64,000 nucleotides of DNA from Bacteroidales bacterium (lineage in GTDB: Bacteria; Bacteroidota; Bacteroidia; Bacteroidales; UBA3824). The DNA lies in assembly GCA_017535325.1 (NCBI GenBank), contig JAFXUC010000029.1:116415-180414 (forward strand), in the 5' to 3' direction. The notes beneath the pieces are model-generated. The model worked only from the letters and a program-made list of their open reading frames with translations. It was not told the origin of the DNA and ran no database searches. Made by a program: the position numbers and the translations under genes. Positions 35,640 to 44,116 of this stretch are shown piece by piece. How positions within the stretch are numbered: position 1 is the stretch's first letter; each line of letters begins with the position of its first letter.

Positions 35640-36198
35640 GAAACGCTTCTGCGACTTTGCAGAGTTCGTTGTAAAAATCTTCGCCGAAAACCTGTGAAAT
35701 CGGGTCTTTCAAAAACTTGTAACAAGGTACGCCGAGTTTTTTGCCGTTAGTAAGAGCCGTATGGCAGACGCTCCAACGGTGGAATTTTATGGCTCTAAAA
35801 GGTCCTGATTTAACGATTCTTATGGGATAAAGATAGCATGATGAGGGCTTTCTCCAAGCGGTTTTGCCGTCAAGGAAAGCCCTTTCGTAACTGCACATCG
35901 CAATGCCGTCTTTATAAGTAACGAATGCACATTCGGCGTTGTCAACAAGCGGCGTAACAAGGTCGCCGTCGTCGTCAATTACTCCGAAACCCTGGTCTTC
36001 AACTGCTTTTATGTTTTTTTCGGCTAAATATTCCTTTGCGGCTGGGAAATTTTTTTCCAAATCATCCAATTCTTCATTCAAAAGCGGCGCACCGGCATCG
36101 CCTTCTATGCAACAAGTGCCTTTGCATGCGGAAATATCGCAGACAAATTTTTGTAAAAAAATATCTTCGTCAATTAATACGTCGTTAAGAATCAGCAT
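35620..36198 (-). CDS. DUF3109 (YkgJ-like cysteine cluster) protein
   Basis: 192 residues from the ATG at 36198; an upstream TTG frame crosses a terminator. The cysteine cluster [11 protein letters not shown] (~17-27) and further cysteines ([34 protein letters not shown]) suggest a zinc or Fe-S site. The protein is widespread in Bacteroidota with unknown function. It lies downstream of tRNA-Asn, and no clear promoter of its own is visible in the ~35 bases after the tRNA terminator. Confidence 0.82.
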   Translation of the reverse strand: MLILNDVLIDEDIFLQKFVCDISACKGTCCIEGDAGAPLLNEELDDLEKNFPAAKEYLAEKNIKAVEDQGFGVIDDDGDLVTPLVDNAECAFVTYKDGIAMCSYERAFLDGKTAWRKPSSCYLYPIRIVKSGPFRAIKFHRWSVCHTALTNGKKLGVPCYKFLKDPISQVFGEDFYNELCKVAEAFLSANRH

Positions 36199-36232
36199 TT
36201 TTGTTATTGTTAACTGTTCAAAAAAATTGCAT

Positions 36233-36270
36233 AAAAAAAACGGACACCGTTTTTTATTCCGCCGTCCGTT
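36233..36270 (-). terminator. Terminator of tRNA-Asn (minus strand)
   Basis: On the minus strand AAACGGAC (36263-36270 side) pairs with GTCCGTTT, followed by T8. Confidence 0.7.
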
Positions 36271-36274
36271 TCTG

Positions 36275-36348
36275 CTCTCCAAAGTGGACTTGAACCACTG
36301 ACCCTCTGATTAACAGTCAGATGCTCTAACCAACTGAGCTATTGGAGA
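36275..36348 (-). tRNA. tRNA-Asn (anticodon GTT)
   Basis: Reading the minus strand, the acceptor is TCTCCAA/TTGGAGA with discriminator G. The D-arm is AGCTCAGTTGGTTAGAGC, the anticodon stem CTGAC/ATCAG with loop TGTTAA-type and anticodon GTT, and the T-arm GTGGTTCAAGTCCAC. CCA is not encoded. All arms pair. The gene has its own promoter and terminator. Confidence 0.95.
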
Positions 36349-36405
36349 ATATTTTTATAATTTATAGTCTTTAAAAAAGAGCGTTGTTTTTTCTTTTTTG
36401 CGCTG

Positions 36406-36413
36406 CAAAGTTA
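36406..36413 (-). promoter_or_regulatory. tRNA-Asn promoter (TAACTTTG, minus strand)
   Basis: Exact TAnnTTTG on the minus strand, ~57 bases upstream of the mature tRNA 5' end, leaving a leader for RNase P removal. Confidence 0.55.
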
Positions 36414-36438
36414 ATGTGTTTTTTTCGAAAAAAAAAAT

Positions 36439-36446
36439 TATTTTTG
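36439..36446 (+). promoter_or_regulatory. Promoter of the PfkB kinase gene (TATTTTTG)
   Basis: Exact TAnnTTTG, 45 bases before the ATG at 36492. It places the open frame further left (36384) outside the transcript. Confidence 0.5.
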
Positions 36447-36491
36447 CAAAAATTTTCAAAAAAAATTAATCTTTTTTATAATATATTGATT

Positions 36492-37418
36492 ATGAGTAAA
36501 TTAGTAATTGGCGGGAGTCTGGCTTTTGACGCTATTGAAACTCCTTTTGGCAAAAGAGACCGAATTATTGGCGGTGCAACGCCGTATATTGCCCTCTCTG
36601 CGGGGTATTTCGGCGCGAAATCCCACATCATTTCTGTGGTCGGAGGCGATTTTACGGAGAGTTATTTTGAAATTCTTCACAAAAAAGGCATCGATACTTC
36701 GGGTGTAAAAGTTGACAAAGACAATAAAACTATGTTTTGGGCGGGGGTTTACAATAAGGATATGAATCAAAGAACCACTCTCAAAACCGAACTTAACTGT
36801 TTTGAAAAATTTTCGCCCATAGTTCCTGATAATTATCAGGACGCTGACGTTTTGATGTTAGGCAACATAACGCCGAAAATTCAGCAGTCGATTATCAACC
36901 AGATGAAAAAACGTCCTAAACTGATTGTTATGGACACGATGAATTTCTGGATGGACACCGCTCTCGAAGATTTGGAAGAAACAATCAAAATGGTTGACGT
37001 TATGACGATTAACGACGAAGAGGCGCGTCAACTCTCAGGCGAGTTTGTACTTTTGAAAGCCGCTAAAAAAATTCTTGCAAGAGGTCTTAAATATTTAATT
37101 ATAAAAAAAGGCGACAACGGTGCGTTGTTGTTTTCTGCTGACGGCGGAGTATTTTTTGCGCCGGCACTGATTATGGACACGGTTGTTGACCCGACGGGCG
37201 CAGGCGACAGTTTCGCGGGCGGATTTTCAGGATATATCGCCGCAAAAGGCAAAACCGATTTTGAAACCGTCAAAGCGGCTGTAATCGCGGGTTCGGTAGC
37301 GGGAAGTTTCTGCTGCGAGAAGTTCGGAACTGAAAACCTTCAAAACATTACCGAAAAAGACATCAAAGAAAGAGTAAAAAGGTTTGAGGAAATGACAAAA
37401 TTCAGTTTTTTAAAATAA
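36492..37418 (+). CDS. PfkB/ribokinase-family sugar or nucleoside kinase
   Basis: 308 residues. The N-terminus is MSKLVIGGSLAFDAIETPFGK, with an early Gly-Gly motif (IGGATPYIALSAGYFG). The PfkB C-terminal signature DPTGAGDSFAGGF supplies the catalytic Asp and anion hole. The substrate is not deducible; an AIETPFG-type beginning is common in Bacteroidota 'sugar kinases' near adenosine kinase. It is monocistronic, with a terminator shared with convergent galE. Confidence 0.88.
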   Translation: MSKLVIGGSLAFDAIETPFGKRDRIIGGATPYIALSAGYFGAKSHIISVVGGDFTESYFEILHKKGIDTSGVKVDKDNKTMFWAGVYNKDMNQRTTLKTELNCFEKFSPIVPDNYQDADVLMLGNITPKIQQSIINQMKKRPKLIVMDTMNFWMDTALEDLEETIKMVDVMTINDEEARQLSGEFVLLKAAKKILARGLKYLIIKKGDNGALLFSADGGVFFAPALIMDTVVDPTGAGDSFAGGFSGYIAAKGKTDFETVKAAVIAGSVAGSFCCEKFGTENLQNITEKDIKERVKRFEEMTKFSFLK

Positions 37419-37442
37419 AAAAAGGGGCATCAGCCCCTTTTC
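37417..37442. terminator. Bidirectional terminator between the PfkB kinase gene and galE
   Basis: AAAAGGGGC (37420-37428) pairs with GCCCCTTT (37433-37440), tetraloop ATCA, with A and T tracts outside. It serves both convergent genes. Confidence 0.85.
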
Positions 37443-38462
37443 TTATTTCATAAGACTTTTTTGCCAGTTCCAGGCGTTGAGCATTGTTTCTTTGAGCGGA
37501 ACGACTGCTTTCCAGCCGAGTTCCTTGTTTGCGAAAGAAGTGTCTGCCCATACTTTTTCGATGTCGCCTTCTCTTCTACCGACGATTTTGTAATTGAGTT
37601 TTACACCGGTTGCCTCTTCAAACGCCTTTATTAATTGCAAAACCGAAAGTCCGTTGCCGGTACCGATGTTGAAAAATTCAAGATTCTGCTTTTGTTTGCT
37701 TTCTTCCATGCGGTTGATTGCGGCAATGTGCGCGTTAGCAAGGTCGATAATGTCGATGTAATCGCGGATAGGCGTGCCGTCGGGAGTGTCGTAATCGTTG
37801 CCGAAAACGCTCAGACATTGGCGTATGCCGGCTGCGGTCTGCGTTATAAAAGGTACCAAATTTGCCGGAACCCCGAGCGGAAGTTCGCCAATAAGCGACG
37901 ACGGATGTGCGCCGATGGGGTTGAAATATCTCAACGCAATGGCATGAACATCGGGATTGACTTTTACAAAATCGCGGATAATCTCCTCGTTGATTTGTTT
38001 TGTGTTGCCGTAGGGCGAGAGCGCGGGCTGAATCGGCGACTGCTCCGTAACGGGGAGTTTTTCGGGCTGACCGTAAACTGTACATGAAGACGAGAAAACA
38101 AGGTTGGAAATTTTGAACTCTTTCATCGCCTCCAAAATGTTGATAAGTCCGTTGATGTTGTTTCTGTAATATTTCAGCGGCACTTGAACGGACTCGCCTA
38201 CAGCCTTTGAAGCCGCAAAATGTATAACGGATTCTATGCCGGGATTTTGTTTCAAAAAGTCAAAAAGTTGCTGTTTGTCTGCAACGTCCACTTTTCCGAA
38301 GACGGGTTTTACGCCCGTGATTTTTGCGATATTGTCGAGAACCTCGGCGGAAGAATTGCTCAGGTTGTCAACGATAACTACCTGATAACCTTTTTGTTGA
38401 AGTTCAACAGTGGTGTGCGAACCGATAAAACCGGTTCCGCCTGTTACTAAAATCTTTTTCAT
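37443..38462 (-). CDS. galE: UDP-glucose 4-epimerase
   Basis: 339 residues. The NAD-binding motif is TGGTGFIGSHT (7-17). The catalytic motif is SSSCTVYGQP with the YGNTKQINEEI Tyr-x-x-x-Lys pair. DTPDGTPIRDYIDIIDLANAH and the sugar-binding region are intact. It interconverts UDP-glucose and UDP-galactose for surface polysaccharides and galactose use. It is monocistronic. Confidence 0.95.
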   Translation of the reverse strand: MKKILVTGGTGFIGSHTTVELQQKGYQVVIVDNLSNSSAEVLDNIAKITGVKPVFGKVDVADKQQLFDFLKQNPGIESVIHFAASKAVGESVQVPLKYYRNNINGLINILEAMKEFKISNLVFSSSCTVYGQPEKLPVTEQSPIQPALSPYGNTKQINEEIIRDFVKVNPDVHAIALRYFNPIGAHPSSLIGELPLGVPANLVPFITQTAAGIRQCLSVFGNDYDTPDGTPIRDYIDIIDLANAHIAAINRMEESKQKQNLEFFNIGTGNGLSVLQLIKAFEEATGVKLNYKIVGRREGDIEKVWADTSFANKELGWKAVVPLKETMLNAWNWQKSLMK

Positions 38463-38514
38463 ATATTTTTTTATGTATTAAATTGTTGCTAATTTAATTA
38501 TCTTTTTTTCGGCT

Positions 38515-38522
38515 CAAAGGTA
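38515..38522 (-). promoter_or_regulatory. galE promoter (TACCTTTG, minus strand)
   Basis: Exact TAnnTTTG on the minus strand; the ~50-base leader before the ATG is AT-rich. Confidence 0.6.
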
Positions 38523-38554
38523 AAAAAAAATTTTTATATAAAATAAAAAACCTT

Positions 38555-38562
38555 TATATTTG
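38555..38562 (+). promoter_or_regulatory. Promoter of the HU/SPOR gene (TATATTTG)
   Basis: Exact TAnnTTTG, divergent from the galE promoter, with a 57-base leader before the ATG at 38620. Confidence 0.55.
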
Positions 38563-38619
38563 CTTTTTGAAATTTGGAAAAAAATTCAATCAAACATACT
38601 TGAAAAACGTTATTAACTT

Positions 38620-38826
38620 ATGGCAAGTTTAAATTCTATATTCAAAGACATTTTGCTGACTAACGACAGCATTACAGTACCTGGATTCGGTACGTTTGAA
38701 ACGGCTTATCAGTCCGCTCAGTTAGACGAAAAAACAGGGGTGATATATCCCCCGACAAAACTGGTAACTTTCAACCAAACCAAAACAGAAGATTCTGAAA
38801 ATAAGTTGGTTAACTATCTTACCTAA
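38620..38826 (+). CDS. HU-CCDC81/SPOR protein, N-terminal part (interrupted by an in-frame TAA)
   Basis: 68 residues (MASLNSIFKDILLTNDSITVP...) matching the first half of a CCDC81-type HU fold: the IPGFG-like turn reads VPGFGTFE, and the helix-strand TFNQTKTEDSENKLVNYLT follows. It ends at TAA (38824-38826). The same frame continues at once into KLKFSVEDAGKMIAEFV, the expected next helix, so one substitution (for example AAA to TAA) would explain the break. Alternatives are a sequencing error, stop readthrough, or a genuinely split protein. Confidence 0.6.
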   Translation: MASLNSIFKDILLTNDSITVPGFGTFETAYQSAQLDEKTGVIYPPTKLVTFNQTKTEDSENKLVNYLT

Positions 38827-38829
38827 AAG

Positions 38830-39696
38830 TTGAAATTCAGCGTGGAAGACGCCGGAAAAATGATTGCGGAATTTGTCAACTCCGCTCAGGTAAAGTTCAA
38901 CGAAAAGTCAGGTCTTTCGATAGATGAAGTAGGCGTTTTGTCGAAGGACGAAACCGGCAAAATAACATTAAAAGCCGTTGCCTCCAACCTTTTGATAGAC
39001 AATTACGGCATGGATTCCGTAGAAGTGGAAAAGGTGGAAGAAGGTCAGAGAATTGCTGCAGTTGCCGCTCCCGAAGCAAAAACTTCGCTCGGAAAAACCA
39101 CAAAACAGGTTACGACAACAAAAGTTACGACCACAAAAACCACAACCACTACAACCGACAAAAAGCCCGAAGAAGAAAAGAAAAAAGGCGGCCTTTTGAA
39201 ACTTTTGGCGATAATTCTGCCGATTGTTGCGCTCCTGACGATTCTGTTCTTTATCTTTAAGGACAATATTCTCGGATTTTTCAGCGGAAAAACACCCGCA
39301 GAAGACAATACGGTAAAGACCGAGATTACAAAACCGGAGATTACTGTTACCGATATTGAAGAGCCGGAAACCGTTGAAATCAAAGAAAACATCACGACAG
39401 ACTCAGATTTGAGCATTTTGGCGCGTGCAGGTTTCAGCAACGTTTCGCCGCAATATTTAGGAACAAAATACAAAAAATATTACTTGGTAGGCGGATCTTT
39501 CCGCGACAAGGCAAACGCCAACAAAATCAAGCGTCAGATAAACGCAAAAGAGGTTTTGAAAGCGGAAGGCTCTGAATATTACCGTGTTATAATCACAGGC
39601 AGCGACGATGCACAGGAAATCGTTGACGCTTATCAAGAGGCTCTTGCAAAAGGAATCAAAGCCGATGATATGTGGCTGCTGAAAAACTCAAAATAG
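38830..39696 (+). CDS. HU-CCDC81/SPOR protein, C-terminal part (transmembrane and SPOR domains)
   Basis: Up to 288 residues, in the same frame as the preceding part and separated from it by TAA AAG. The start would have to be TTG at 38830 or ATG at 38860. It contains the second half of the HU fold, a Thr/Lys-rich linker (TTTKVTTTKTTTTTT), one transmembrane helix (~123-145, LLKLLAIILPIVALLTILFF), an acidic periplasmic spacer and a C-terminal SPOR domain (YYLVGGSFRDKANANKIKRQI). SPOR domains bind septal, denuded peptidoglycan. Without the N-terminal half the HU fold would be incomplete. Confidence 0.65.
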   Translation: MKFSVEDAGKMIAEFVNSAQVKFNEKSGLSIDEVGVLSKDETGKITLKAVASNLLIDNYGMDSVEVEKVEEGQRIAAVAAPEAKTSLGKTTKQVTTTKVTTTKTTTTTTDKKPEEEKKKGGLLKLLAIILPIVALLTILFFIFKDNILGFFSGKTPAEDNTVKTEITKPEITVTDIEEPETVEIKENITTDSDLSILARAGFSNVSPQYLGTKYKKYYLVGGSFRDKANANKIKRQINAKEVLKAEGSEYYRVIITGSDDAQEIVDAYQEALAKGIKADDMWLLKNSK

Positions 39697-39757
39697 CACT
39701 AATACATTTTTTTGTTAATTTTCGGGCAAAAAGTTTGTTATGAAAGAAAAAAATGAC

Positions 39758-39765
39758 GAACTTTG
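39758..39765 (+). promoter_or_regulatory. Promoter of the polyene-lipid genes (GAACTTTG, one mismatch)
   Basis: One mismatch to TAnnTTTG, with TTTG -33 at 39734-39737 and 20-base spacing. It precedes a run of five closely spaced genes (39808-42773). Confidence 0.45.
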
Positions 39766-39807
39766 CGCCCGTTATAATAATTTTTTTACAAAACATATTT
39801 AATTAAA

Positions 39808-40053
39808 ATGGAGAAAAACGAACTTATAAACAAAATGAATTCCGTTCTCGCTAACGAGTTTGAGGTGGAAGAGTCGGCTATTACGCCCGAGGCTAACATA
39901 AAAGAAACTTTGCAGTTGGACAGCCTCAGCCTTGTAGATATGATTGCACTTGTTGAGGAGGAATTCGGCGTTGCGATTAAGGGACAAAGTGTCGCTCAGG
40001 TAAAAACTTTCCAAAACCTCTACGACTTCGTTTACGAAAAACTTAACGCTTAA
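39808..40053 (+). CDS. Acyl carrier protein of the polyene-type pathway
   Basis: 81 residues. The phosphopantetheine site is LQLDSLSLVDM (Ser39), different from the DSLDTVEL of AcpP. Its position ahead of dehydratase and thioesterase genes marks it as a pathway-dedicated carrier for aryl-polyene/flexirubin-like or related lipid synthesis. Confidence 0.85.
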   Translation: MEKNELINKMNSVLANEFEVEESAITPEANIKETLQLDSLSLVDMIALVEEEFGVAIKGQSVAQVKTFQNLYDFVYEKLNA

Positions 40054-40071
40054 CACTTTATATAATAAAAG

Positions 40072-40512
40072 ATGTCTGAGCCTGTAATGTATTCGGGTGA
40101 AGGGATTAAAACTTTTATTCCGCAGAGGGAACCGTTTTTGATGGTTGACAAGTTGTTTTCGGCAACCGAAAACTCTGTTGAAACCGGTCTTACAATAAAG
40201 GAAGACAACATTCTCGTATCAGAGGACGGACGGTTTTCTGAAAGCGGCGTTATAGAACATATAGCACAATCGGCGGCTTGTTTTGCAGGTTACAACGACT
40301 GGATAAACAAGCGTCCGATTGTCTTGGGTTATATAGCCGAAATCAAAAAGTTTAATCTTGAATTTCCCGTTTGTCAGGGCGACGAGTTGAAATCGGCTTT
40401 GAAAGTGGTTTCAAGCGCGATGAACGTTACCCTTATGGATGCGGAGGTTTTGTGCAACGGCAAAAAAGCCGCCTCTTGCAAGATTAAAATCTTTATGGAC
40501 AAAAAGAAATAA
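40072..40512 (+). CDS. Hot-dog 3-hydroxyacyl-ACP dehydratase 1
   Basis: 146 residues with a FabZ-like hot-dog fold. The N-terminal IPQREPFLMVDKLFS is characteristic. The segment VIEHIAQSAACFAGY is the central helix with its Glu, and a His precedes the Ala-rich part. It probably dehydrates beta-hydroxyacyl-ACP to extend conjugation. It abuts the next gene directly (stop then ATG). Confidence 0.75.
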   Translation: MSEPVMYSGEGIKTFIPQREPFLMVDKLFSATENSVETGLTIKEDNILVSEDGRFSESGVIEHIAQSAACFAGYNDWINKRPIVLGYIAEIKKFNLEFPVCQGDELKSALKVVSSAMNVTLMDAEVLCNGKKAASCKIKIFMDKKK

Positions 40513-40956
40513 ATGAAGCAGATGCAGACTCCTGAAAAGCAGGTTTTGAGCCTTGAATATGATTTTCAAGTGCCGTTTTACGATTTGGACGGTATTCAGA
40601 TGGTTTGGCACGGCAACTATGTCAAGTATATGGAAGACGCCCGCGAAAAATTCGGCGCGAAATACGGGTTTGAATATTTGCACATTTTCAACAGCGGCTA
40701 TCTTGCTCCTGTTGCCGATATGCGCATAAAGTACAGAAACTCGGCGCGGATTAGCGAAGTCCTGACAATGAAAATCACTTACGTGCCTTCGAGGGCTGCC
40801 AAAATGGTGTTTGAGTATCTGATTACAAGAAAAAGCGACAACGCTGTTATCATCGAAGCCGAAACTTCGCAGTTGTTTGTTACCCGCGAAGGCGTGTTTG
40901 AGGTTTCAACACCCGGTTTTTATGCCGAATGGAAAAAGCGTTGGAACATAATTTAA
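40513..40956 (+). CDS. Acyl-CoA/ACP thioesterase of the 4HBT family
   Basis: 147 residues with the hot-dog 4HBT motif FYDLDGIQMVWHGNYVKYMEDARE (the typical Asp ... WHxNY catalytic segment). It hydrolyses an acyl thioester, or acts as product-release enzyme in the polyene pathway. It starts immediately after the dehydratase stop, so is coupled with it. Confidence 0.82.
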   Translation: MKQMQTPEKQVLSLEYDFQVPFYDLDGIQMVWHGNYVKYMEDAREKFGAKYGFEYLHIFNSGYLAPVADMRIKYRNSARISEVLTMKITYVPSRAAKMVFEYLITRKSDNAVIIEAETSQLFVTREGVFEVSTPGFYAEWKKRWNII

Positions 40957-40966
40957 ACTTCAAAGA

Positions 40967-41329
40967 ATGCTGATTAAAGATTTTTATACCATCGTTTCCA
41001 AAGAAAAAAACGAAGCGGGAGAGTATCTCTACGGCGTGAAACTGAATCCCGCGCACGAGATTTACAAAGGTCATTTCCCCGAAAAACCGATAACTCCCGG
41101 CGTTTGCAATATATTGATGATTAAGGAGTTGGCTGAGAGTTCGATGTCAAGGCAGTTTACTCTTAAAACAATAGACCGCTGCCGTCTTACCGCTATGGTA
41201 ACTCCCGACGGTTCGCCGGACTTGACGGTAAAGATAAAAATTTCGGAAGATTTTGGTCTTAATGCCGAGATTTTTCATGATGCAACCACTTTTATGACCC
41301 TTTCGGGTAAACTTGTTACCGGTTTTTAA
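40967..41329 (+). CDS. Hot-dog 3-hydroxyacyl-ACP dehydratase 2 (FabA/FabZ-like)
   Basis: 120 residues. The active-site region is YKGHFPEKPITPGVCNILMIKEL, the FabA/FabZ consensus GHFPxxPxxPG. It is short and lacks part of the C-terminus, as is common in polyene clusters where two dehydratases may work together. The gap to the thioesterase gene is 10 bases and to the oxidoreductase 7 bases. Confidence 0.8.
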   Translation: MLIKDFYTIVSKEKNEAGEYLYGVKLNPAHEIYKGHFPEKPITPGVCNILMIKELAESSMSRQFTLKTIDRCRLTAMVTPDGSPDLTVKIKISEDFGLNAEIFHDATTFMTLSGKLVTGF

Positions 41330-41336
41330 GAAAAAT

Positions 41337-42773
41337 ATGTACGACGTTGCGGTAATAGGAGCAGGATTAGGCGGTTTGGAATGTGCATATCTTTTGGCAA
41401 AAAAAGGTATGAAAGTTATTGTTTTGGAACAAAATCCCGTCATCGGAGGCTGTTTGCAGACTTTTAAAAGGAGCGGCGTAACCTTTGACACGGGCTTTCA
41501 TTATATCGGCGGTTTGGACGAAGGTCAGCCGCTGAACCGCATTTTCAAAGTTTTCAACCTGATGACACTTCCGTGGCAAAAACTTGATACTGAGGGTTTT
41601 GATGAAGTGTTTTACGGCGGAAAATCCTACCTTTTCAAAAACGGTTACGGTAATTTTTTAGCGCAAATGACGGAATATTTCCCGAATGACAGGGCTTGTT
41701 TGGAAAAATACGTCGGCTTGATGAAAGATGTCGGAGAAAATATTTTTGATGCTTTTTCCCGCAAACAGGAAGATATGTTGGCGGACGATTCGTTGTTTTC
41801 GACCGGCGCGTTGGATTATCTTACCCAAAACGTTAAAAATGAGGTTTTGAAAAATGTTTTGTCGGGAACTTCACCGAAACTGCCTCTGACGGAAAAACTG
41901 CCGCTTTATCATTTTGCGCAGATTAATTCGTCGTTTATCCAAAGCGCGTACCGCATAAAAGGCGGCGGAATGCAGATTGCTGACTCTCTTGCCGCGCAAA
42001 TAAAACAGTTCGGCGGAGAAATTTTGACGAAAGCAAAAGTCGTTGCCTCAGAAGAAAAAGACGGTGCGCTGACAGCACTCATACTTTCAAACGGCGAAAA
42101 AATCGAAACAAAAAACGTCATTTCAAACGTTCATCCGTTGGAACTGATGAAGATTGTTGACAAGGTTTCGTTTATCCGCGCCGCTCAAAAAAGACGTTAT
42201 TCTTCGCTTGAAAACAGTTTCGGAATGTTGACCGTCAATATTGCCCTGAAAAAAAATGCGTTGAAGTATTTAAACAGAAACGTTTACATTCACGAGGGCG
42301 AAGTCTGGCAGGAGGGTTTTCAAAAAGCGGAAGACTTTCCTAAGTGTGCGTTGATAAGTTACGCCGTACCTCAAAGCGGTGAATATGCCGAAAACATCGA
42401 CCTTCTGACCCCGATGCTCTGGCAGGATGTCGAGAGATTTGACAACGGTTCAAAACCCGGACACAGAGGCACCGAATACGAAGAATTCAAGCAGAAAAAA
42501 GCCGCGCAACTTATTGATTTGGCGGACAAATACGTTCCGGGAATAAAAAACGCGGTTGACAAATTTTACGTTTCTACGCCGCTGACTTACCGTGATTACA
42601 CTTCGACGGCAGAAGGCAGTGCATACGGAGTTTTGAAGAAAATGCCGTTTCAAAAACTTGCTTCAAATGTTTATTGGACGGGACAGAATATCGGGCTTCA
42701 CGGTATTTTGGGCGTTTCGATGACGGCATTGTTAACACAGAGACTTTTAACGGGCGATGTCCCGGAGTTATAA
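41337..42773 (+). CDS. CrtI/phytoene-desaturase-like FAD-dependent oxidoreductase
   Basis: 478 residues from the ATG at 41337. The Rossmann motif is VAVIGAGLGGLECAYLLAKKG with the second segment VLEQNPVIGGCLQTF. The C-terminal flavin motif is NVYWTGQNIGLHGILGVSMTALLT. Family members include carotenoid desaturases and retinol saturases. Within this gene set it may oxidise or reduce the conjugated chain. It is the last gene before a DUF3098 protein. Confidence 0.85.
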   Translation: MYDVAVIGAGLGGLECAYLLAKKGMKVIVLEQNPVIGGCLQTFKRSGVTFDTGFHYIGGLDEGQPLNRIFKVFNLMTLPWQKLDTEGFDEVFYGGKSYLFKNGYGNFLAQMTEYFPNDRACLEKYVGLMKDVGENIFDAFSRKQEDMLADDSLFSTGALDYLTQNVKNEVLKNVLSGTSPKLPLTEKLPLYHFAQINSSFIQSAYRIKGGGMQIADSLAAQIKQFGGEILTKAKVVASEEKDGALTALILSNGEKIETKNVISNVHPLELMKIVDKVSFIRAAQKRRYSSLENSFGMLTVNIALKKNALKYLNRNVYIHEGEVWQEGFQKAEDFPKCALISYAVPQSGEYAENIDLLTPMLWQDVERFDNGSKPGHRGTEYEEFKQKKAAQLIDLADKYVPGIKNAVDKFYVSTPLTYRDYTSTAEGSAYGVLKKMPFQKLASNVYWTGQNIGLHGILGVSMTALLTQRLLTGDVPEL

Positions 42774-42788
42774 AAAAATTTTAAGAAA

Positions 42789-43043
42789 ATGGAATACAAA
42801 AGCGACAAAGAAGAATCGAAATTTTCGATGGCTCTTTCAAAAGAGAATTACAAACTGATGTTAATCGGTTTGGGAATAATCCTTCTTGGTTTTATTCTCA
42901 TGGGCGGCGGCGGAAGCGACGACCCGAATGTTTTTGACGAATCGATTTTCAGTTTTACGCGCATTACCTTGGCACCGATTGTGGTTTTGGCAGGTTTCTG
43001 TTTTGAAATCTACGCAATTATGAAAAAACCGAAAGAAGAATAA
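42789..43043 (+). CDS. DUF3098 small membrane protein
   Basis: 84 residues. A charged start (MEYKSDKEES), FSMALSKENYKLMLIGLGIILLGFILM with one membrane helix, the GGGGSDDPNVFDESIFSFTRI motif, and a second helix near the C-terminus. This family is conserved in Bacteroidota, of unknown function. It is in line with the polyene genes, 15 bases after them. Confidence 0.85.
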   Translation: MEYKSDKEESKFSMALSKENYKLMLIGLGIILLGFILMGGGGSDDPNVFDESIFSFTRITLAPIVVLAGFCFEIYAIMKKPKEE

Positions 43044-43048
43044 AAGCC

Positions 43049-43094
43049 ATACTATTCCGCTGCGAAATTATTTTTTTAAAGTCCGTAGCGGAAT
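43049..43094. repeat. Dispersed hairpin repeat, copy 1 (also terminator for DUF3098 and tatC)
   Basis: TATTCCGCTGCG pairs with CGTAGCGGAATA (one G-U), with loop GAAATTATTTTTTT... The same arms and loop start recur in inverted orientation at 51206-51252. It lies between the convergent ends of the DUF3098 gene and tatC and could terminate both. Confidence 0.65.
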
Positions 43095-43099
43095 ATTTG

Positions 43100-43888
43100 T
43101 TATTTTCTATTACAACTTTTCTTTACAATCTTTATACTCAACTCGTACAACCCGTAAACCGGCAAGCCGACCAAAAACAGCGAAAACAAATCCGACGGCG
43201 TAATTATTGCCGCCAAAATCATTATCAACATAAAAGCGTGGCGGCGGTAATTCTGCATAATTTCGGGCGTTAACAACCCTATTTTCGCCAAGAAAAACGA
43301 CAAAACAGGCAACTGAAAAACCAAACCCATAAGAAACGTCAGCGAAATAAACGACGAGAAATAAGACGAAATATTGATTTGGTTTTCTATCTCATTATCA
43401 ACCTGATACGTGCCTAAAAAATTGAACGACACGGGAAAAATGACATAATAACTCAGCAAAACCCCTAAGAAAAACAATCCGTAAACCGCTAAAACAATTT
43501 TTACGGAATGTTTTTTTTCGTTTTCGTAAAGCGCAGGCGCGATAAACCGATACAACTCGTAAACAATGTACGGCGAGGCAAGAAGCAACGCCAAATAACA
43601 AGTAGTGGAAAGGTGGACAAGAAACTGTCCCGCCAATTCCGTACTTATCATCTTGACAGTGAACGCTTTAAAAGCGGTTTCAAAACCGAAAAAGCCGCAC
43701 AAACCCTCCACCCAACGGTAAAAAACAAATTCGCTTTTTGAGGGTGCGAGCAGAATTTCAAACGTCAACTCCTTGAAACAGAAGATGATAACCATCAAGA
43801 CCGCCGTTACGCCCAAAATTCGGAAAAGCATCTTGCGTAAAACTTCAAGATGCCCTCCGAATGTCATTTTGTCATCACTTTGAGCCAT
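43100..43888 (-). CDS. tatC: Sec-independent protein translocase TatC
   Basis: 262 residues from the ATG at 43888; the frame upstream lies within tatA. It has MTFGGHLEVLRKMLFRI (the conserved N-terminal HLxELR-type motif), six transmembrane helices, and YRFIAPALYENEKK with the conserved FxxPxL-like segment. It is the receptor and core of the twin-arginine translocon. It overlaps tatA by 14 bases and ends the minus-strand locus that encodes Tat-signal peptides, so it may serve them. Confidence 0.93.
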   Translation of the reverse strand: MAQSDDKMTFGGHLEVLRKMLFRILGVTAVLMVIIFCFKELTFEILLAPSKSEFVFYRWVEGLCGFFGFETAFKAFTVKMISTELAGQFLVHLSTTCYLALLLASPYIVYELYRFIAPALYENEKKHSVKIVLAVYGLFFLGVLLSYYVIFPVSFNFLGTYQVDNEIENQINISSYFSSFISLTFLMGLVFQLPVLSFFLAKIGLLTPEIMQNYRRHAFMLIMILAAIITPSDLFSLFLVGLPVYGLYELSIKIVKKSCNRK

Positions 43889-44114
43889 TTGACTGCTGAT
43901 TTTCAGTTTTTGCGTCTTCGGTTTTTGCGTCAACAACCTCGCTTTTGATTTCTTCCGGCTTGCCGTCAATAATGCCGTTCATGCCGTCTTTGAAATTTTT
44001 TACGCCGCTGCCGAGACCGCGCATTAATTCGGGCAGTTTTTTGCCGCCGAAAAGCAGCAACGCCAACAGAGCAATTATTATCAACTCTGTTGCACCAATC
44101 ATTAACAGTGTCAT
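43875..44114 (-). CDS. tatA: Sec-independent protein translocase TatA
   Basis: 79 residues. One N-terminal transmembrane helix (GATELIIIALLALLLFG), the FGGKKLPELMRGLGSGVKNFK hinge and amphipathic helix, and an acidic tail. It oligomerises to form the Tat pathway. It starts 2 bases from the end of the CXXX modification gene, so it belongs to the same transcript. Confidence 0.93.
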   Translation of the reverse strand: MTLLMIGATELIIIALLALLLFGGKKLPELMRGLGSGVKNFKDGMNGIIDGKPEEIKSEVVDAKTEDAKTENQQSNGSK

Positions 44115-44116
44115 AA

